Positions 17,608-18,190 of a stretch of DNA of 18,190 bases are shown piece by piece. The notes beneath the pieces were generated by a model that worked only from the letters and a program-made list of their open reading frames with translations, made no database searches and was not told the DNA's origin. The DNA is from DAOVRL01 sp964459805 (GTDB lineage Bacteria > Planctomycetota > Phycisphaerae > Sedimentisphaerales > Anaerobacaceae), in assembly GCA_964459805.1 (NCBI GenBank), contig CAYWOD010000053.1, forward strand, positions 1-18,190, written 5' to 3'. The first letter of the stretch is position 1. The number at the start of each line of letters is the position of its first letter. A program made the position numbers and the translations under genes.

Positions 17608-17939
17608 AAATCAATAAGCAGGACTATAACGATGTTACTGTTGCCGAGCTGCAGGGTGAGCTGGACGGTGACGTCGCGGAAGTGTTTCGACAGACGATCA
17701 CCGATATAATCGCGACAGGAAAGTCCGGTATAGTGCTCGATATGAGCGGGGTGGGATTTATCGGCGGCCAGGGATTGGAACAGTTGTTGTGGGCTCGGGA
17801 CTACTGTACGGAGAACAAGTGCGAGCTTCGACTGGCGGGACTTGATGAAAACTGCATGAAAATCCTTGAGATTACCCGACTTGAGAATGAATTTGACCAC
17901 TACGCAGAGCTCGCCGGGGCGGTAAAGAGTTTTGCGTAA
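17604..17939 (+). CDS. STAS-domain protein, anti-sigma-antagonist-like, without phosphoacceptor
   Basis: The 111-residue protein is a single STAS domain (strands around VTVAELQGELDG and GIVLDMSGVGFIG, then helix QGLEQLLWARDYC). In SpoIIAA-type antagonists the loop reads roughly FIDSSGL and its Ser is phosphorylated by an anti-sigma kinase. Here it reads FIGGQGL, with Gly54-Gly55 in place of the Asp-Ser, so the usual phosphoswitch is missing. It is translationally coupled to the HD-GYP gene and may act as a docking or scaffold protein. No anti-sigma kinase or sigma factor lies in the window. Confidence 0.85.
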   Translation: MKINKQDYNDVTVAELQGELDGDVAEVFRQTITDIIATGKSGIVLDMSGVGFIGGQGLEQLLWARDYCTENKCELRLAGLDENCMKILEITRLENEFDHYAELAGAVKSFA

Positions 17940-18050
17940 GTGCTGCGGTGAATCAGCAATTGCGTGGAGAATAAATTCGTCGAGGATTTGCCACTGGACA
18001 ATTGTCGGTTGGCTCTTATGCGGCCGGCTGCGAAATACGAGACGGAAACT

Positions 18051-18190
18051 ATGAGTCAGATAGCTATAGAAAACAAGATGCAGCTTGGGCAACTGCTGCT
18101 GGCACGGGACATTGTGACTGCCGAGCAGATTGACAAGGCCCTTACCGAGCAGAAAGACAAAGGCCATCGCAAGCTGCTTGGCGAGCTTCT
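18051..18190 (+). CDS. N-terminal fragment of a GspE/PilB-type assembly ATPase (cut by window end)
   Basis: The 46 complete codons read as the start of a T2SSE_N/MshEN-like domain (QLGQLLLARDIVTAEQIDKAL, then LLGELL), the region that precedes the ATPase core in GspE, PilB and MshE. The nucleotide-binding part is outside the window. A one-gene continuation of the pilus locus is the simplest reading. An in-frame ATG at 18018 would extend the N-terminus through sequence (gcgaaatacgagacgg) that resembles repeat DNA; ATG 18051 with GGA at 18044-18046 is preferred. The first of the paired motifs has Gln where cyclic-di-GMP-binding MshEN domains have Arg. Confidence 0.75.
   Translation, partial: MSQIAIENKMQLGQLLLARDIVTAEQIDKALTEQKDKGHRKLLGEL

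Overview
The window looks like a piece of a metagenome-assembled genome from a planctomycete-type bacterium, most likely a member of the Phycisphaerae or a related lineage. The support is indirect: the mixed type IV pilus/type II secretion gene set, a LamG domain in a pilin-like protein, and spacers packed with palindromic repeats. No rRNA, tRNA or marker gene is present to prove it. All recognised genes are on the + strand. A 100-N scaffold gap (5740-5839) is flanked by identical 55-bp copies and is almost certainly an assembly join that splits one real gene.

Layout. Bases 1 to about 540 hold no convincing gene and are a patchwork of GC-rich palindromic repeats. A housekeeping cluster follows: argH (602-1990), thiL (1987-2904, sharing ATGA with argH) and tsaE (about 2919-3392). 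A 409-bp spacer with a possible operator and -10 element leads into a major pseudopilin of GspG type (3808-4263), which has its own intrinsic terminator (4342-4388). Then come three more pilin-like genes: GspI/PilV-like (4433-4870), GspJ/PilW-like (4925-5572), and a GspK/PilX-like protein carrying a LamG domain (5649-7519, interrupted by the gap). After a poorly coding 386-bp spacer is a GspH/FimT-like pseudopilin (7906-8517). The assembly platform and outer-membrane pore follow: PilM (8534-9712), PilN (9715-10437), PilO (10454-10999), a PilP/GspC-like protein (11039-11644) and a secretin (11709-13655).

After a palindromic element comes a signalling block: a membrane-bound PAS histidine kinase (13875-15350), a stand-alone receiver (15459-15854), a GAF/HD-GYP cyclic-di-GMP phosphodiesterase (15913-17607) and a STAS-domain protein (17604-17939). 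The window ends inside the N-terminal domain of what is probably the GspE/PilB-type assembly ATPase (from 18051).

Taken together, the region from about 3.8 kb to the end reads as one envelope-spanning pilus or secretion machine. Its pseudopilin set resembles type II secretion (G, I, J, K, H), while its inner-membrane platform is organised as in type IV pili (separate PilM and PilN rather than fused GspL). A sensory and cyclic-di-GMP module sits between the secretin and the motor ATPase. The machine families are known. The combination, the LamG-bearing minor pseudopilin, the embedded signalling module and the repeat-derived protein leaders are what deserve a second look. I did not find an unambiguous, wholly new system.
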